Assembly: GCA_011088105.1 (NCBI GenBank)
Contig: JAALKI010000021.1
Coordinates: 1 to 45,164, forward strand
Direction of reading: 5' to 3'
Origin: Nitrospirota bacterium
Lineage (GTDB): Bacteria > Nitrospirota > Nitrospiria > Nitrospirales > UBA8639
Length of the DNA: 45,164 nt
Shown: positions 1-9,302 of the stretch, piece by piece
How positions within the stretch are numbered: position 1 is the first letter of the stretch
Layout: each line of letters begins with the position of its first letter
Notes under the pieces: model-generated
What the model was told of the DNA's origin: nothing
The model's input: the letters and a program-made list of their open reading frames with translations, nothing else
Databases searched by the model: none
Position numbers and translations under genes: made by a program

Positions 1-54
1 CAAAAGGCCGGAAAACTCTATGTTGAACCTGTCCGCTTGACGGGGAAGCTTACA
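1..54. mobile_element. Terminus of an insertion sequence (left window edge)
   Basis: Bases 1-54 are the reverse complement of 45090-45143 with one mismatch (35 against 45109). The match stops exactly at 54/45090. Read outward from the interrupted gene the end begins TGTAAGCTTCCCCGTCAAG, so it has the TG...CA termini common in IS3-like elements; the family name is an inference because no transposase of this element lies inside the window. The junction falls inside the conserved DHH motif of the adjacent cca gene. Confidence 0.7.
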
Positions 55-2384
55 ACCATTCTGATAGCGACATGGACCCACAATCTCCATTGGCAGGTCA
101 GCTTGTCTTCCGGATTATTGAACCAGTTGGAGCCTCGACAACGGTTCTCATTGAACAACTCAAAAAATTGAATATTGCTCTGACTCCTTTTGAAGCAACC
201 GTTCTCGCTATCGGTCTTTATGAAGAAACAGGATTTCTGGCTTATATGTCTACCACCCCACGAGATCTTGACGCTGCGGCTCATGTATTACGAGCTGGTG
301 CCGATTTAAATATGGTGCGAGATACCCTGAGCTCTCACTTAGACCTGGCCCTGTTGCATGATCTCCTGGAATCCAGTGAAACCTACTATGTGGAGGGGCA
401 CAAGGTGCTCTTGGCCTCTAGTACGTATGATCAATGTCGGGGGGACCTGGCTGAAGCCGTTCACAAACTGGCTGAGCTTGAAGGGTATGATGCCGTTCTA
501 GCCGCGATCTGTATGGAAGAGAAGGTAGAAATCATTGGACGCAGTCGATGTGCCCCGATCCATGTCGGACGTATTGCCGAAGCTTTGGGAGGTGGAGGGC
601 ATGCGAGTGCCGCCTCAGCTGTGGTGAAAGGTCAGACACTCTTTGAGGTCAAGGAGCATGTGGCTCGGTTGTTGATGGATTGTCATGCTCCACTTGCCCG
701 TGACGTGATGACAACTCCTGTCAAAGTCATTACCGCAGGGGCTACCGTGAAGGAGACTGAGCATGTGTTAACCAAATATGGAGTCAATGTTCTCCCGGTG
801 GTGGATGCACATATCCGGTATCAAGGGATCGTGACGAGAGAAGCCATTCAGAAAAGTCTATTTCATCAGCTTGGAGCTGCTGAGCTTCATGCTCTCATGC
901 AGACAGATGTGTATACCGCTACGCCGGAAACATCGTTTCATGACATTAAAGACCATATGCTGGAGCGTAACCAACGCTGTGTTCCTATTCTGCAGAACTC
1001 CCACGTTGTTGGGGTGATCACCAGGACCGACCTGCTTCGTGCCGTTCATCGGGACATTCTGCGAGAAGTTTTGGGAAAAAGAAGAGACACATTTCCGCGC
1101 ACGCGGCATCTGCAGGCTCTCCTGAAGCAACGCCTACCAGCTTCACTCTTAGCAGTCTTGGAGGAAGCTGGATCATTGGCTACCCGTCAGCACGTTTCGG
1201 CTTTCGTGGTGGGTGGGTTTGTCAGGGATGTGCTTTTGGGGCAGCCTACACGAGATCTGGATGTTGTCATCGAGGGTGACGCGATGATTTTTGCACGGGT
1301 TTGGGCCTGTCAACATGGTGCACGCGTGACGGTCCATGAAAAATTTGGAACAGCAAAGATCATTTTTCCCAATGGCTTGAAGCTTGATTTGGCGACAGCG
1401 CGCTTAGAATATTATGAATATCCAACGGCCCTTCCCACTGTCGAGCGAAGCTCAATCAAACAAGATCTGTCTCGTCGTGATTTTACTATCAATGCCTTGG
1501 CGATTCAGTTGAACCCGGGACGGTTTGGGGAGTTGATTGATCTCTATGGCGGGCAACGTGATATAAAAGAAAAAAAGATTCGTGTTCTTCACAGCTTGAG
1601 TTTTATCGAGGATCCGACGCGAGTCTTCAGGGCCATTCGCTTTGCCGAACGATTTGGGTTCGAACTGGGTAAAGAGACCCTGAGCTTAATTAAAGCTGCG
1701 GTGGCCATGGATGTGTTTCAGCGCTTGTCAAAATCTCGTGTGTCAGAGGAACTTATCCTATTGCTCTCAGAGGAAGAACCTAGCCACGGGATTGCTTGGT
1801 TAGCTGAGCTGAATGTGCTTCGCTTCATCCATCCTGCCTTGAAGTGGTCGACGAAATTAGAATCATTGTTTCATTCCATTAAAGAAGTCTTGGATTGGTA
1901 CAAGCTTTCATATTTCGACGGGAGTGTGAAGCCATGGGTAGTCTACTTTACGGCTTTGATCGACAGCCTTTTGAAAGGGACTGTTGAAGAAGTACTCAAA
2001 ACCCTTGCTATTCCTGCTGGAGATGGCAAAACAATACAGAAAAGCCAGACGACCGTTCATGTGCTTCGCCGATTGACTCAATGTCCACTACCTCGGCCTT
2101 CCGAAACCTATCATCTCTTGGAAGGCTATGCGGATGAAACGCTGTTGTTCCTGATGGCAAAGTCTCCGGACGAATCGGTTAAACGACGAGTGTCAATGTA
2201 TTTGACCACCGACCGGTACATAAAACCATTGACGACAGGTGATGATCTCAAGGCCATGGGTTTTCTTCCCGGTCCTGGGTTTAAAAGAATACTCACGGCT
2301 TTGCTCGATGCCCGCTTGGATGGTGATGTCCAAACCGAAACAGATGAACGGACCTTGATCAAACGATTACAGAATCAATCCTGA
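55..2384 (+). CDS. cca: CCA-adding enzyme / poly(A) polymerase with DHH and CBS domains, 5'-truncated by an IS
   Basis: This is the long bacterial form of tRNA nucleotidyltransferase, which adds or repairs the 3' CCA of tRNA. Numbering from the first in-window ATG at 72, it has the end of the DHH phosphoesterase domain, a DHHA1 part with GGGGHASA near residue 175, two CBS repeats (about 210-325), and the polymerase head from about 378 with GGFVRD, the catalytic pair D395/D397, RRDFTINA and DPTRVFRAIRF. The native frame is open to base 55, where His-Ser-Asp remains from a DHH motif; about 100 N-terminal residues expected for this family are missing because IS sequence lies upstream. ATG 72 has no evident Shine-Dalgarno site, so translation of the remnant is uncertain. 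The polymerase half is intact, so it could still work if expressed. Confidence 0.85.
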
Positions 2385-2393
2385 GTCTGTGGC

Positions 2394-2723
2394 TCAGCCT
2401 ATCTGTGTTTCGATCAAGGCCGTTTTGAGTATGGTGGTGTGTTGGCATTCTCCACATCTGAACTGAATGTTATCGCCTTCTCGGTCAATGGCTGACATTC
2501 TGATGGACTCTGGATGAGTCCTGGTGCAAAGCAGCAGCGGTGTTAACCCAGAGGCTTCTTCAGGTGCGTGCGCTGGTTGTATCGTGACACGGTGCCGCAT
2601 TTTGCACTGACAACAGAAAACCCCAATCCTATCTGGTGGAATAATTTTTTTGAAGGTCAGTGAGACGGGGTGGACGGCAAAACATTGTTGAAGGAAGGCT
2701 GGACTCTTATATGTGGGAGGCAT
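2394..2723 (-). CDS. Hypothetical zinc-ribbon-like protein
   Basis: A 109-aa protein of unknown function. It has two paired-cysteine knuckles, CCQC near the middle and CGEC close to the C-terminus, typical of a small zinc ribbon. I chose the ATG at 2723 because AAAGGCGG lies just upstream of it; the frame extends to an ATG at 2810, but that would run far into the preceding gene. From 2723 it overlaps the end of the methyltransferase gene by 17 bp, which suggests translational coupling at the end of a minus-strand operon (4569 down to 2394). It converges with cca, leaving 9 bp between stop codons. No family name is offered. Confidence 0.55.
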   Translation of the reverse strand: MPPTYKSPAFLQQCFAVHPVSLTFKKIIPPDRIGVFCCQCKMRHRVTIQPAHAPEEASGLTPLLLCTRTHPESIRMSAIDREGDNIQFRCGECQHTTILKTALIETQIG

Positions 2724-3936
2724 TGGGCCGCCTTTCGTGTTGAAGGGGAGGGGGAGGTTGATGCTGCCGTGTAGACTTTCGATTATGACCTCGAACCATT
2801 TTAAATTCAAACAACCGGCATTCTAAGTCGCCATTATAAAGAGGCGTGCGGCGTGATGCGGCGAGTCCGATCAACTTCGCCAATCGAGCATCAGCTGTGA
2901 GGAAATAGGCTTGCCAGCCAGGGAACTGTTGCTTCAAGTGGTTGCCGAGTTGGGGGTAGAAGGCAGCGAGTTGGTCTCGTTCGCCACTTCGGATGCCATA
3001 GGGCGGGTTTGTGAGGAGGATCCCCTGTTCTGTTGGTGGGTGTATGGTGAGAGCATCGGCTTCTTGGAGATGAATGCCTTCACTCAATCCTGCCGCCTGG
3101 ATGTTGGTTCGAGCTTTTTCAAGTTCGGCGGCATCTCGATCATACCCGTGCAACGTGATGGGCATGGATGGGATTTGCAGGGATTGACTGATTTGGCGCA
3201 ACGCAGTCCATGTTCTCTGGTCAAAGTGTAAAAATTTTTCAAAAGTAAAATGACGATGGAGTCCCGGGGCGATCCGTCTGGCTTTTTGCGCCGCTTCAAG
3301 AAGAATGGTCCCCGATCCACACATGGGGTCCAAGAGGGTCTGATCCGGTGTCCATCCTGAGAGAGCCAGGATGCCGGCTGCAAGATTTTCCCTCAGAGGG
3401 GCATTGCCTTGATCGATGCGAAACCCTCGTTTAAAAAGCGGAGCACCTGAGGTATCGAGATACAAGGTGAATGTGTGTTGATCTACATAAGCATGAATTT
3501 GGATGTCCGGGTCGTCCGTTCTGACATTTGGTCGAGTACCTGTTTCGTGGATGAACTTATCGCATATCGCATCTTTGATGCGAAGCGCCACAAAATTGAC
3601 GCTTCGTAACGGACAATGTTTGGTCTTGACCTTGACCTTGATGGTTGCGCGAGAAGAAAACCAGTGAGGCCATGGGAGTTGGAAGGTTGTTCGATAGATA
3701 TCCTGTTCATGGGCATACGACGTTTGGTCAAGAAACCACAACACGCGACTGGCAATACGACTCTCAAGATTGACGGTATAACAGAGCTTCCATGTGCCTT
3801 GGTAATGGACGCCTCCAGGAATGCTGTGGATCTGTCGGGCTCCTATGTTGTGAAGCTCAGCTTCCAACACGGATTCTAATCCGCGTGGACATGGGGAAAA
3901 AAAATGATGCCGCGTTGAAGGCTTAGCAGGGTTCAC
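2707..3936 (-). CDS. THUMP-domain class I SAM-dependent RNA methyltransferase (RlmL N-terminal / YpsC type)
   Basis: 409 aa. The N-terminal half (about 10-160) has the ferredoxin-like plus THUMP arrangement starting with FSPCPRGLE. The C-terminal half is the UPF0020 methyltransferase fold with the SAM-binding stretch LLDPMCGSGTILLEAA near 205 and the NPPYGIR motif near 310 that marks amino-N methylation of guanine. Family members methylate 23S rRNA (m2G2445 in E. coli RlmL), but here the RlmK half is absent and the length matches the short Gram-positive-like form. The start overlaps the upstream lipoprotein gene by 14 bp and the end overlaps the zinc-ribbon gene, so it sits in a tight operon. 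The exact target guanosine is not predictable from sequence. Confidence 0.88.
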   Translation of the reverse strand: MNPAKPSTRHHFFSPCPRGLESVLEAELHNIGARQIHSIPGGVHYQGTWKLCYTVNLESRIASRVLWFLDQTSYAHEQDIYRTTFQLPWPHWFSSRATIKVKVKTKHCPLRSVNFVALRIKDAICDKFIHETGTRPNVRTDDPDIQIHAYVDQHTFTLYLDTSGAPLFKRGFRIDQGNAPLRENLAAGILALSGWTPDQTLLDPMCGSGTILLEAAQKARRIAPGLHRHFTFEKFLHFDQRTWTALRQISQSLQIPSMPITLHGYDRDAAELEKARTNIQAAGLSEGIHLQEADALTIHPPTEQGILLTNPPYGIRSGERDQLAAFYPQLGNHLKQQFPGWQAYFLTADARLAKLIGLAASRRTPLYNGDLECRLFEFKMVRGHNRKSTRQHQPPPPLQHERRPNASHI

Positions 3937-4360
3937 GCTTCCAGTCTCGTAACACGTTGGTTTTGTCGAAGGTCAAAAGGTAGTGCAGGCAGATGGGTTT
4001 CGCGGCCGCCTGCCCTCCAGATGGTTTGCCAAGCATGGCTGTTGCAGCATTTGCCACATCAGAGATGCCTTTCCCTAGGGTATCCATGCCCATGGGATCA
4101 AGATCTTTTTCCATAAAGGCAAATCGATAGGTCCAGATCGTTTCTCCATCTAGGATGGATTCTTTCTCACGGAAGGGTGGCCCCAGCTTTTTTTCGATCT
4201 CTTCTTTGGTGATTATTTCGACACCACCTTTGAGGTAGGACTCTCGCCAAGGATCGCAACCGGTTACGAAGATCCAGGCCCCTAGTAAAAGAACGGTCAG
4301 TATCCACGTGGCCCCATGTCTGATGGCTGTATATCGAGTAAGCGGTGTCAGAAGGGTCAT
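3923..4360 (-). CDS. Putative outer-membrane lipoprotein
   Basis: 145 aa. A short basic N-region is followed by a hydrophobic stretch (about 18-32) ending in a VTGC lipobox, so Cys35 should be lipidated and the mature protein anchored on the periplasmic side. The mature part is hydrophilic, has a segment resembling SmpA/OmlA-type small lipoproteins (the EEIEKKLGPP stretch with a later YRF), and contains a flexible Gly/Ala patch. The gene overlaps the membrane-protein gene upstream by four bases (ATGA) and the methyltransferase downstream by 14 bp. The relation to OmlA-like proteins is only a resemblance, and function is unknown. Confidence 0.65.
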   Translation of the reverse strand: MTLLTPLTRYTAIRHGATWILTVLLLGAWIFVTGCDPWRESYLKGGVEIITKEEIEKKLGPPFREKESILDGETIWTYRFAFMEKDLDPMGMDTLGKGISDVANAATAMLGKPSGGQAAAKPICLHYLLTFDKTNVLRDWKREPC

Positions 4361-4569
4361 GGTTCTTTTTTAGGGGGATTTGGTGGATTGGGACGTGTTA
4401 GTGTTCTAATCAGGGCATAGCTTTGAGCCAGGAGTCCCGTCACAATCAATCCAAGTGCGGTCTGGAGCCAGTCCGTATCCGGGTGATCGAGGCCATGCAT
4501 GCCAAGGATAAACCCCAGGGCTATGCAGATAATGCCAACGGTCCGTGCGATGAGAACGTCAGGATACAT
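4357..4569 (-). CDS. Small two-helix membrane protein
   Basis: 70 aa with two predicted transmembrane helices (about 8-27 and 36-55) and a Pro/Lys-rich cytoplasmic-looking tail (PNPPNPPKKEP). It is the first gene of the minus-strand group that continues into the lipoprotein (ATGA overlap) and the RNA methyltransferase. No family is recognised. The coupling supports a real gene despite its size. Confidence 0.55.
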   Translation of the reverse strand: MYPDVLIARTVGIICIALGFILGMHGLDHPDTDWLQTALGLIVTGLLAQSYALIRTLTRPNPPNPPKKEP

Positions 4570-4737
4570 AGCGAAATGAGCCTACCCTCCATGGTGCTTT
4601 TCGTCGGGTATTGCGTTGAATGGATCCATCAGGACTCCGTAGCAACTGAAGGATAACAGGGCCTCAGCGTATCGTGTTTGATAGGCAGAAAGCTAGTGTG
4701 GTCTGGCCTGTCAGGTTTTTGTGAAGGTCGATTGCCT

Positions 4738-6423
4738 CTACTCTCTGGCTAACTTTCGATAGCGAATTCGATGAGGATGCTCGGCAGCCTTGCCGAGCCG
4801 TTTTTTGCGGTCAGTTTCATAATCACTGTAATTACCTTCAAACCAGATCACCTGACTTTCGCCTTCAAAGGCTAGAATGTGAGTCGCAATGCGATCCAGG
4901 AACCAACGATCGTGACTGGTGACCATGGCACAGCCACCAAAGTTTTCCAGCCCTTCTTCCAACGCACGCAATGTATTGACGTCTAAATCATTGGTAGGTT
5001 CATCGAGTAAGAGGAGATTGGCTTCTTCCTTGAGCATGCGTGCTAGGTGTACACGATTGCGTTCGCCACCGGATAAATCTTTGACCTGTTTTTGTTGATC
5101 AGATCCACCGAAATTAAACAGGCCAACATAGGCCCGAGAATTGATCTCGGATTTTCCTAGCTTGATAAACTCGGTACCATCGGAAATCGATTCCCATACG
5201 GTCTTGTTCATGTCCAGCGTTCGGCTCTGGTCAACATAGCCGAGCTTGACCGTTTCTCCAATGGTCAAAGATCCTTCCTCTGGTTTAACCTCGCCAGTGA
5301 TCAAGCGAAAAAGTGTGGTTTTGCCAGCCCCGTTTGGACCAATGACTCCAACAATGCCGCCTTTGGGCAAGTTGAAAGAAACCTGTTCAAAGAGAAGCTT
5401 CTCTCCGAAAGCCTTTTTAAGATTCTTGGCTTCGACGACCATGTTTCCCAAGCGAGGGCCTGGTGGAATGTAAATCTCCAAATCTCGTGACGCTGATTCC
5501 TGCCGGTCATCAAGCAGTTCTTCATAGCGAGTCACTCTGGCTTTGCCTTTGGCTTGTCGCCCTTTCGGTGACAGACGGATCCACTCAAGCTCTCGCTTTA
5601 ACGTTTTTCGGCGCTTGGATTCGGTTTTTTCTTCTTTTGCGAGGCGTGCTTGTTTTTGTTCTAGCCATGTCGAGTAATTGCCTTGAAAGGGTATGCCTTG
5701 TCCGCGATCTAATTCCAGAATCCAGCCCGCGACATTGTCAAGAAAATATCGATCATGGGTTACCGCGATCACTGTCCCCTTGTAGTGTTGCAGATGGTGT
5801 TCTAACCATTGCACGGATTCGGCATCCAGGTGGTTAGTCGGCTCATCTAACAACAAAATGTCTGGCTCTTGAATAAGCAGACGACAGAGAGCGACCCGCC
5901 GTCGTTCTCCTCCAGAGAGAATGCCAATTTTTGTGTCAGGCGGGGGACATCGTAGGGCATCCATGGCCAATTCCAAATGGTTTTCCAACTCCCAGCCATT
6001 GACAGCTTCAATACGTTCTTGCAACGAACTTTGTTTGTCCAGAAGCGTTTCCATTGCCTCCGGTTCTATAGGCTCACCGAGCTTGTTACTGACAGCTTCA
6101 TACTCTGACAACAAGGACAGGATATCCTGTCGCCCTTCTTCGACGATGGCCTTGACTGTTTTTTCTGGGTCGAGTTGCGGGTCCTGGTCGAGCATGCCAA
6201 CGGAATAGCCCTTGGAAAAGGTCACTTCTCCAATATAATCTTTGTCTATTCCAGCAATAATGCGTAGCAAGCTGCTTTTCCCTGAGCCATTTAAGCCAAG
6301 CACGCCAATTTTGGCTCCGTAATAAAAGGATAGATAAATATCCTTGAGCACTTGTTTCTTGGGAGGGTGAATGCGCCCAACACCAATAAGGGAAAAAATA
6401 ATTTGCTTGTCATTTGTGCTCAT
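4738..6423 (-). CDS. ettA: Energy-dependent translational throttle protein EttA (ABC-F ATPase)
   Basis: 561 aa, the usual EttA length. Two ABC domains are in tandem: Walker A GLNGSGKS (43-50) and GPNGAGKTT, signatures LSGGERRRVALCRL and LSGGERNRVHLARM, and Walker B followed by DEPTNHLD and DEPTNDLD. There are no membrane segments, as expected for ABC-F proteins that bind the ribosomal E site and gate the first peptide bond according to ATP/ADP level. The start at 6423 is preferred over an upstream in-frame ATG at 6534 because AAAGGA lies at the right distance and the protein then begins at the conserved N-terminus. It lies between the RRM gene upstream and the membrane-protein operon downstream, all on the minus strand. 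Confidence 0.93.
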   Translation of the reverse strand: MSTNDKQIIFSLIGVGRIHPPKKQVLKDIYLSFYYGAKIGVLGLNGSGKSSLLRIIAGIDKDYIGEVTFSKGYSVGMLDQDPQLDPEKTVKAIVEEGRQDILSLLSEYEAVSNKLGEPIEPEAMETLLDKQSSLQERIEAVNGWELENHLELAMDALRCPPPDTKIGILSGGERRRVALCRLLIQEPDILLLDEPTNHLDAESVQWLEHHLQHYKGTVIAVTHDRYFLDNVAGWILELDRGQGIPFQGNYSTWLEQKQARLAKEEKTESKRRKTLKRELEWIRLSPKGRQAKGKARVTRYEELLDDRQESASRDLEIYIPPGPRLGNMVVEAKNLKKAFGEKLLFEQVSFNLPKGGIVGVIGPNGAGKTTLFRLITGEVKPEEGSLTIGETVKLGYVDQSRTLDMNKTVWESISDGTEFIKLGKSEINSRAYVGLFNFGGSDQQKQVKDLSGGERNRVHLARMLKEEANLLLLDEPTNDLDVNTLRALEEGLENFGGCAMVTSHDRWFLDRIATHILAFEGESQVIWFEGNYSDYETDRKKRLGKAAEHPHRIRYRKLARE

Positions 6424-6513
6424 GCAAAATCCTTTGGGATCATGTATGTGGGTAACAGAGAAAAAAGAGCGGGGGAAAATGTTCTTTATTATGAGGGGGA
6501 TGCGGTCAATGAA

Positions 6514-6545
6514 GCAGGGGGGTGAAATTCCCACACCCCCCCTGC
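6514..6545 (-). terminator. GC-rich hairpin downstream of the RRM gene
   Basis: An inverted repeat with arms GCAGGGGGGTG and CACCCCCCCTGC (one bulged base) and a nine-base loop. It sits 20 bp after the RRM stop codon and upstream of ettA. On the minus strand no clear U tract follows, so it may be a weak or factor-assisted terminator, or an RNA-stabilising hairpin. Confidence 0.45.
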
Positions 6546-6565
6546 TCGTTGTATACTAGAGGAAG

Positions 6566-6889
6566 TTACCAACGGCCTCCACCCTGGTCCCCTCCACGTC
6601 CTCCACCTCCATCAAACCTGCCTCTTCCACCCGTTCGAGGTTCTTGGGGTCTGGCTTCGTTGACGGTTAAGGTTCGCCCTTCCAACTCTGTCCCATGTAA
6701 GGCAGAAATAGCTGTTTGGGCTTCTCCTTCAGAAGACATTTCCACAAAGCCGAATCCACGAGAGCGACCGGTAAATTTGTCGGTAATGACCCGCGCTGAT
6801 GTTATGGCGCCATGTGTAGAAAACAAATCATTCAATTGTTGGTCGTCGACTTCATACGGTAATCCGCCGACGTAAATCTTTGAACCCAT
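6566..6889 (-). CDS. Glycine-rich RRM RNA-binding protein
   Basis: 107 aa. A single RNA-recognition motif spans about 3-80, with RNP2 KIYVGGL (4-10) and RNP1 RGFGFVEM (44-51), followed by an Arg/Gly-rich tail (GGRGRFDGGGGRGG type). This is the layout of cyanobacterial cold-induced Rbp proteins, which bind single-stranded RNA in the cytoplasm. A strong Shine-Dalgarno site (AAGGAGGGA) precedes the ATG. It is followed by a GC-rich hairpin and then ettA. Cold induction is known for some relatives and is only a suggestion here. Confidence 0.9.
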   Translation of the reverse strand: MGSKIYVGGLPYEVDDQQLNDLFSTHGAITSARVITDKFTGRSRGFGFVEMSSEGEAQTAISALHGTELEGRTLTVNEARPQEPRTGGRGRFDGGGGRGGDQGGGRW

Positions 6890-7093
6890 GAGTCCCTCCT
6901 TAAGAATATAACCTGACAGTAGAGCCTGCTTGATTGATGTCTGCCGTACGGCTCATGACGCTCAGACCAGAAAATCATAGCATAGCAGGTATCATAAGGA
7001 AACTAGGCGATTCAGAAAATATGATTCATAACGAACATTGTGGCATGCAGCTTAACGTGGACAGCGGCAAAAAAGGTTCGTTATGATCTTGAC

Positions 7094-7561
7094 ATGGCAC
7101 CCGTACATTATGTTCAGGCTTGGCGACAGGCTCGTCAATATACTATTACGGCATTGGCCACCAAGTCTGGCATAGAGCCCAAGGTGCTTGAGGCGTTTGA
7201 AGCAGGAGCGATTGATCCACCAGTGTCAATGCTTCAAACCGTTGCACAGGTATTGGCGATTCCTCTTGGGTGGCTCTTTAGCTCTCCTCAATCGTTTGAG
7301 GCTCTCTTTTCTGATCCTGATGAAGATGAAACAAGTTTTTCTGCAATTAATAACCCTGACCCTGTGACGGAACGTATTCTTCTGGCTTCCCAACATGAAC
7401 AAGAAATATATGTTTTGTTGACGGCGCTTTTGCAGAGCGGAGACCCTAAACTTGTTCGTGCTGCTGAAGTGAGCCTCCGCAGTCTCTTGAAGCAAGCCCG
7501 TCTCTCTGCCATTCCTTGGGGGGCTCGCCCTTCCGGCCACTTTGAACCACCCAACGATTAA
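7094..7561 (+). CDS. XRE-family helix-turn-helix protein
   Basis: 155 aa from the ATG at 7094; an in-frame ATG at 7040 would add 18 residues but has no ribosome site. The N-terminal ~60 residues fit a Cro/CI-type HTH (QAWRQARQYTITALATKSG...VLEAFEAG...PPVSMLQTVAQVLAIPLGWLF). The rest is an acidic linker and a helical C-terminal part of unknown role, perhaps for dimerisation. The gene is transcribed away from the RRM gene and its stop codon overlaps that of the convergent membrane-protein gene (7558-7561). The DNA target is unknown. Confidence 0.7.
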   Translation: MAPVHYVQAWRQARQYTITALATKSGIEPKVLEAFEAGAIDPPVSMLQTVAQVLAIPLGWLFSSPQSFEALFSDPDEDETSFSAINNPDPVTERILLASQHEQEIYVLLTALLQSGDPKLVRAAEVSLRSLLKQARLSAIPWGARPSGHFEPPND

Positions 7562-8961
7562 GGGCCGGTGCGCGGCATAGTTTTTTCAGGCTGTGCCCGC
7601 GAAACTGTAAGCCGATCAAGTATGGGTTGACTGTGACGATGTAGCCAGATGGTTTGCATGAGAAATCCCAAAAACGTTGCGCTGACACTAACATAGAGGC
7701 CGGGGCTCAAGCCTGAGACGACACCTGTGAGTAAAACGGAGGTTGTGACCACTAGATAGACAAAAACTGATTTCGTCACAGCACGTGTCATATGACTGTG
7801 AACCAAGAGGCCTTGATACCAACTTTCCATCACGGTTAGTGCTGGAAGGAAAACCACCAGCCATAACGCATTTTCTCCCAACGTTGTTAATGGTGGTGAG
7901 AGTCCGGCCACGGTCGAGAACCAGATGTGCGAAAGGGGTGTAGCTGTGATCGTGAAGAGTAGGCTGCTTGTCCCTATGGCAAGAAAGCGTGCGAACTGTT
8001 GAAGAGAAGGGATGACATCAGGCTGATCAAGATAGGTCAGAACCACTTCATGAAATGCCAATCCCATACTTCGAATGGTGAATGATAATCCCATTAATAC
8101 GGGTAAGACGGCTAAGGACTCCACCGCCATGGGCATTCGACTTAAGGCAGCGCTTGCAAGAGGTAGCACCATGAGGTTGAGCATAGGCGTGAGGGCCAAT
8201 GGGGCATAGAATTGTGTTAAGGTCTTTATGGTAAGCGGTGTGTGTTGAGGCAGCGCCGTGTGTGGCATCTGACGAAGAATTGGCTGAACAAATCGATTGA
8301 TCAATATCGCTTCTGCAATCACTCCTGCGACCATGGCGCTGGTGGCTACGATGATACCAGGCAACGTCCCAATCATATACCCTGTGGTGAGGGCACTGAT
8401 ATGAGTGATTAAGCGAACGGCTGTTCCACTGGCCACGACGCGTGATTTCCCAAAACGAATGAGTACCCCTTGCTGAAAACGACGGAGAGCGATGGCGGCC
8501 GTCCATGGCGTCATAAGCTGTAACCCATCCCTTCCCGGTGCGATGATATCGCTTGGCACACCCAGCATATCAATGACAAGAATGTCATAGAGTGGTGTGA
8601 AGGCAATGAGGATATGGAGACCAGTAAGACAGGTTGCCGCTTGTATCATAAAGCGACGCAGGAGCCGATAGGCTTGCCAATTTTGAGAAAGGGCTGTTGA
8701 TGCTGCCAACATCATGATAATTGGGGCTTCAATCAATAAAGAAAGTGGAAAGACGATACCCCCATAGGCAGCTAAGTGAATTTCTGGATCTGCTAATCGT
8801 CCCATGACGACACTGACGAGTGGCAGCTCAATGCCCATGAGCATCCAACTTCCAGCCAATGGCCACCAGGTTTCGAAAATTTGCCTCGTTCCAATTGTGT
8901 GGGCGGTATGAGGAGCTGACATAGAACTAATGAGCACTGTGGTTATAATGGGCCATCCCAT
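7558..8961 (-). CDS. Polytopic membrane protein, ANKH/MATE-like transporter
   Basis: 467 aa with about 12 hydrophobic segments over its whole length and a short polar tail. Its opening (an amphipathic FETWWPLAGSWMLMGIELPLVSVVMGR region) and a repeated PLALTP segment near the middle resemble MATE-fold exporters and especially the bacterial relatives of progressive ankylosis protein ANKH. The substrate cannot be predicted. The start at 8961 has AGAAGGA about ten bases upstream; the ATG at 8922 is an alternative with no such site. Its stop overlaps that of the convergent XRE gene. Confidence 0.6.
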   Translation of the reverse strand: MGWPIITTVLISSMSAPHTAHTIGTRQIFETWWPLAGSWMLMGIELPLVSVVMGRLADPEIHLAAYGGIVFPLSLLIEAPIIMMLAASTALSQNWQAYRLLRRFMIQAATCLTGLHILIAFTPLYDILVIDMLGVPSDIIAPGRDGLQLMTPWTAAIALRRFQQGVLIRFGKSRVVASGTAVRLITHISALTTGYMIGTLPGIIVATSAMVAGVIAEAILINRFVQPILRQMPHTALPQHTPLTIKTLTQFYAPLALTPMLNLMVLPLASAALSRMPMAVESLAVLPVLMGLSFTIRSMGLAFHEVVLTYLDQPDVIPSLQQFARFLAIGTSSLLFTITATPLSHIWFSTVAGLSPPLTTLGENALWLVVFLPALTVMESWYQGLLVHSHMTRAVTKSVFVYLVVTTSVLLTGVVSGLSPGLYVSVSATFLGFLMQTIWLHRHSQPILDRLTVSRAQPEKTMPRTGP

Positions 8962-9302
8962 ACTAGTTGATTCCTTCTGAGGTTGCTATGAGGGCAGTGT
9001 GTTGGCCAACAAGAAGAACAACATTCGGGGAGGTTAGTTAATAGAGGATAATTGTATTTAATCTGTGGTTCTGATATGATTAAAAGGTTTTGCTGCGTTT
9101 TTATGCAATATGAACACTACAGCTGCACCCCTCTTCGTTTATAACAGAAGGTTCTTGAACATTTAACACAGATATTTAGGGTTTCTTAACAAGGGTTGCC
9201 AGTAAGATTATTTGGGAAGACTGTCGTGATTTGCCACATAACCTCGCTTGAGCTGGTGAGTTCACGGAGATATGTTGGTTATGTGAAGGAGCGTTGATTC
9301 CG
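8962..9302 (+). promoter_or_regulatory. rpoD upstream region with candidate promoter and leader stem
   Basis: 341 bp without a gene. It holds TTGTAT (9052-9057), a 17-bp spacer and TATGAT (9075-9080), a plausible sigma-70 promoter for rpoD. Nearer the gene there is a perfect 9-bp inverted repeat, CACATAACC at 9235-9243 and GGTTATGTG at 9277-9285, whose 3' arm touches the Shine-Dalgarno site AAGGAG (9286-9291). That placement could make ribosome access depend on RNA folding. Neither element is proven. Confidence 0.45.

Noticed and set aside
2724-2810. Longer start (2810) for the zinc-ribbon gene
   Set aside because: It would overlap the methyltransferase by more than 100 bp; the ATG at 2723 has a ribosome site.
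8048-8506. 152-codon minus-strand frame
   Set aside because: Out-of-frame shadow within the polytopic membrane protein gene on the same strand, His/Ser-rich and without hydrophobic or domain pattern.
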